DNA of 64,000 bases from Ruminococcus sp. GTDB lineage: Bacteria > Bacillota > Clostridia > Oscillospirales > Acutalibacteraceae. A program made the position numbers and the translations under genes. Positions 61,553 through 64,000 of the stretch are shown in pieces (within the stretch, counting starts at the first letter, position 1; each line of letters begins with the position of its first letter). Where the stretch lies: assembly GCA_017464765.1 (NCBI GenBank), contig JAFTYK010000008.1, positions 1 to 64,000 of the forward strand, given 5' to 3'. The notes beneath the pieces were generated by a model. That model had not been told where the DNA came from, searched no databases, and was given only the letters and a program-made list of their open reading frames with translations.

Positions 61553-64000
61553 ATGGGTTTTCTAAAATCACTTTTTGGTGATTATTCAAAGCGAGAGTTA
61601 AAGCGAATTTATCCTATTTGCGACAAGGTAATGGCTCTCGAAGATAAATACGCTAAAATGAGCGAAAGTGAGCTGAAGGCTCAGACTGCTGTTTTAAAAG
61701 AAAGACTTAAAAACGGCGAAACCACTGACGATATTCTTCCTGATGCTTTTGCTGTGTGCAGAGAGGCATCGTCTAGAGTACTCGGTATGAAACATTTCAG
61801 GGTTCAGGTTATTGGCGGTATCGTTCTTCATCAGGGTAGAATAGCTGAAATGAAAACAGGTGAAGGTAAAACACTTGTTGCTACCCTTCCTGCCTACCTA
61901 AACGGTCTTACAGGTAAAGGTGTTCACATTGTTACTGTCAATGATTACCTTGCTAAGCGTGACTCCGAATGGATGGGCAAGCTCTACCGCTACTTGGGAC
62001 TTTCCGTTGGACTTATTGTTCACGGACTCGACAATGAACAGCGTAGAGAAGCATACAATGCAGATATTACATACGGTACTAATAACGAACTCGGTTTTGA
62101 CTATCTGAGAGATAATATGGTCGTTTATAAGGAGCAGAAAGTTCAGCGTGAACACGCTTTTGCTATTGTCGATGAGGTTGACTCTATCCTTATTGACGAA
62201 GCGAGAACACCACTTATTATTTCAGGTAAGGGCGATAAGGCGAGCGACCTTTACGAAAGAGCCAACGCTTTAGCTCGCACTATGAAAAAACACGTTTTCA
62301 CAGAGATTGATAACAAGGAAGATATGGAGTCTTTCTACGCTGAAAATAACATCGACTACGTTGTTGATGAAAAAGCAAAGTCGGCTACGCTCACTCAGCT
62401 TGGTGTTAAAAAGGCGGAGAATTTCTTTAATTTAGATAACCTCACTGACCCTGATAATATCACTATAGCTCACCATATCAATCAGGCTATCAAGGCTTAC
62501 GGTTGTATGAAAAACGAGGTTAACTACGTTGTTAAAGACGGCGAAGTTATTATCGTTGATGAATTTACAGGTCGACTGATGTATGGTAGAAGATACAACG
62601 AAGGTCTTCATCAGGCGATTGAGGCTAAAGAGGGCGTTAAGGTTGAAAACGAGTCTAAAACTTTAGCTACTATCACTTTCCAGAATCTTTTCAGACTATA
62701 TAATAAACTTTCGGGTATGACAGGTACCGCTCTGACAGAAGAAGAGGAATTCCAGCAGATTTACTCTTTAGACGTCGTTGGTATCCCTACTAACAGAGAT
62801 GTTCAGCGTAAAGACTACCCTGACGCTATTTTTAAAACCGAGCGTGGTAAGTTCTTAGCGATTATCGACGAGATTAAAGAGGCTAATTCAAAAGGTCAGC
62901 CTGTGCTTGTTGGTACTATTTCTATCGAGAAGTCAGAGCTTCTTTCGAAAATGCTCAAGAAAAGTGGTGTAGCTCATAATGTTCTGAATGCTAAGCATCA
63001 CGAAAAGGAAGCTCAGATTGTAGCTCAGGCTGGTAAACTCGGCGCTGTTACTATTGCTACCAATATGGCTGGTCGTGGTACCGATATTGTTTTAGGTGGT
63101 AACGCTGAGTATATGGCTAAATCTGCGATGAGAAAAGATGGCTTTGAAGATGAAATGATTGAAGAAGCTACATCATTCGCTGAAACTGAAGATAAGGAAA
63201 TTATTGAAGCAAGAAGAGTTTACACTGAGTATCACGATAAGTTTAAGGCTGAAATCAGCGTTGAGGCTGAGAAAGTTAGAGAAGCAGGCGGTCTTTACAT
63301 CATCGGTACAGAGCGTCACGAATCACGTCGTATTGATAACCAGCTTCGTGGTCGTTCAGGACGTCAGGGTGACCCTGGTAAGAGTAGATTCTTCCTTTCT
63401 TGCGAAGATGACCTTATGCGTATTTTCGGTGGTGACAAGATGGGTATGATGCTCGAGCGTCTCAACGTTGAAGAAACTATGCCTATAGAAAACGGTATGC
63501 TTTCAAATATCATCGAAAGCTCACAGCAGAAGGTTGAATCACGTAACTTTGCTATTCGTAAGAGCGTACTTGACTATGATGATGTATTAAACAAACAGCG
63601 TGAGATTATTTACACTCAGCGTAATCAGGTATTAAACGGTGAGAATATCCACGACACAGTTATTAAGATGGTTGAGGATACTATCTTGAATAATGTTAAT
63701 ATGTACTTAGGCTCTGATATAGATAAGGATAACTGGAATCTGTCAGGTCTTAACGAATTTTATCGCGGTTGGCTTATCACTGATGATAATAAGTTTTCTT
63801 TCACAACAGAAGAACTTGAAAAAACTGATAAGGCTGATATCGTTAAAATTCTCACTGACCGTGCTATGGCTATGTACGAAGAAAACGAGGCACTCTTCGA
63901 TGATTCTACAATGCGCGAGATGGAGAGAGTTTATCTTCTTAAGAGTGTTGATACATACTGGATGGAACATATAGACAATATGGATCAGCTAAAACAGGGC
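61553..64000 (+). CDS. secA: preprotein translocase ATPase SecA, 3' end outside the window
   Basis: The frame from ATG 61553 (AAAGGA 9 bases upstream) is open for 816 codons to the window edge. It starts [18 protein letters not shown]. Walker A is TGEGKT (G103-T107), [13 protein letters not shown] starts at 207, and the second nucleotide-binding domain has [10 protein letters not shown] near 504 and [10 protein letters not shown] near 600. [10 protein letters not shown] and WMEHIDNMD at the very end belong to the helical scaffold domain. About 100-130 residues (the rest of the scaffold, tail and possible zinc site) are missing. SecA drives secretion through SecYEG. A weak TATACT -10 (61488-61493) precedes it. 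Confidence 0.97.
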   Translation, partial: MGFLKSLFGDYSKRELKRIYPICDKVMALEDKYAKMSESELKAQTAVLKERLKNGETTDDILPDAFAVCREASSRVLGMKHFRVQVIGGIVLHQGRIAEMKTGEGKTLVATLPAYLNGLTGKGVHIVTVNDYLAKRDSEWMGKLYRYLGLSVGLIVHGLDNEQRREAYNADITYGTNNELGFDYLRDNMVVYKEQKVQREHAFAIVDEVDSILIDEARTPLIISGKGDKASDLYERANALARTMKKHVFTEIDNKEDMESFYAENNIDYVVDEKAKSATLTQLGVKKAENFFNLDNLTDPDNITIAHHINQAIKAYGCMKNEVNYVVKDGEVIIVDEFTGRLMYGRRYNEGLHQAIEAKEGVKVENESKTLATITFQNLFRLYNKLSGMTGTALTEEEEFQQIYSLDVVGIPTNRDVQRKDYPDAIFKTERGKFLAIIDEIKEANSKGQPVLVGTISIEKSELLSKMLKKSGVAHNVLNAKHHEKEAQIVAQAGKLGAVTIATNMAGRGTDIVLGGNAEYMAKSAMRKDGFEDEMIEEATSFAETEDKEIIEARRVYTEYHDKFKAEISVEAEKVREAGGLYIIGTERHESRRIDNQLRGRSGRQGDPGKSRFFLSCEDDLMRIFGGDKMGMMLERLNVEETMPIENGMLSNIIESSQQKVESRNFAIRKSVLDYDDVLNKQREIIYTQRNQVLNGENIHDTVIKMVEDTILNNVNMYLGSDIDKDNWNLSGLNEFYRGWLITDDNKFSFTTEELEKTDKADIVKILTDRAMAMYEENEALFDDSTMREMERVYLLKSVDTYWMEHIDNMDQLKQG

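Overview
The window looks like chromosome of a low-GC, Gram-positive, spore-forming Clostridia, most likely a Ruminococcus-like gut Oscillospiraceae member. The evidence is a dockerin-tailed secreted protein, SpoIIID, an FHA-SEDS fusion, DUF6465, DUF5662 and CrtO-type genes, and sigma-A promoters of the TTGACA-17-TATAAT type. No tRNA, CRISPR array, transposase, integrase or prophage was seen. The species call is inference from gene content.

Layout. 1-0.7 kb: the 3' end of a dockerin protein and a small secreted peptide. 0.7-6.7 kb: housekeeping genes (DUF6465 lysine-rich protein, AEC permease, WYL regulator, Maf, lipid kinase, SGNH lipoprotein). 6.7-12.1 kb: a six-gene minus-strand operon (RlmD-like methylase, HAD phosphatase, a pyruvyl-transferase fused to a catalytically ruined GDPD domain, a CrtO-like membrane protein, DUF5662 and a degenerate HD protein). 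12.3-16.2 kb: an L,D-transpeptidase, a metal/cobalamin-type binding lipoprotein, an isolated 5S rRNA gene with its own promoter, and an ECF sigma/anti-sigma pair. 16.2-20.2 kb: a two-component system followed by an HtrA-like protease whose PDZ domain is cut off by a one-base frameshift. 20.3-22.0 kb: a DegT aminotransferase and SpoIIID.

22.1-53.0 kb is one large surface polysaccharide locus. A consensus promoter drives a PglF/CapD-type 4,6-dehydratase and galE, which end at a terminator. A second consensus promoter then opens about 27.6 kb of tightly packed same-strand genes ending at 52,985-53,012. This run holds a PglC-type priming transferase and its SDR partner, Wzx and Wzy, about eight glycosyltransferases, a polysaccharide deacetylase and acyl/acetyltransferases. 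It contains three recognisable precursor modules: CapE-CapG-CapF for UDP-L-FucNAc (with a WbuB-like transferase), GDPD-TagF-like-TagD for glycerophosphate transfer from CDP-glycerol, and NeuB-NeuC-NeuA for CMP-sialic acid. The simplest reading is a Wzx/Wzy-dependent capsule or wall polymer carrying FucNAc, sialic acid, O-acetyl and glycerol-phosphate groups.

53.0-64.0 kb: a membrane alkaline-phosphatase-superfamily protein with lost metal ligands, an FHA-SEDS polymerase paired with a class B PBP, a TrkH/TrkA potassium system, and the first 816 codons of secA running off the window end. The strongest leads are the glycerophosphate theme (one intact and two apparently inactivated enzymes of phosphodiester/phosphoglycerol type), the sialic-acid block with an unassigned transferase, and a promoter/operator/small-ORF unit between the WYL regulator and maf.
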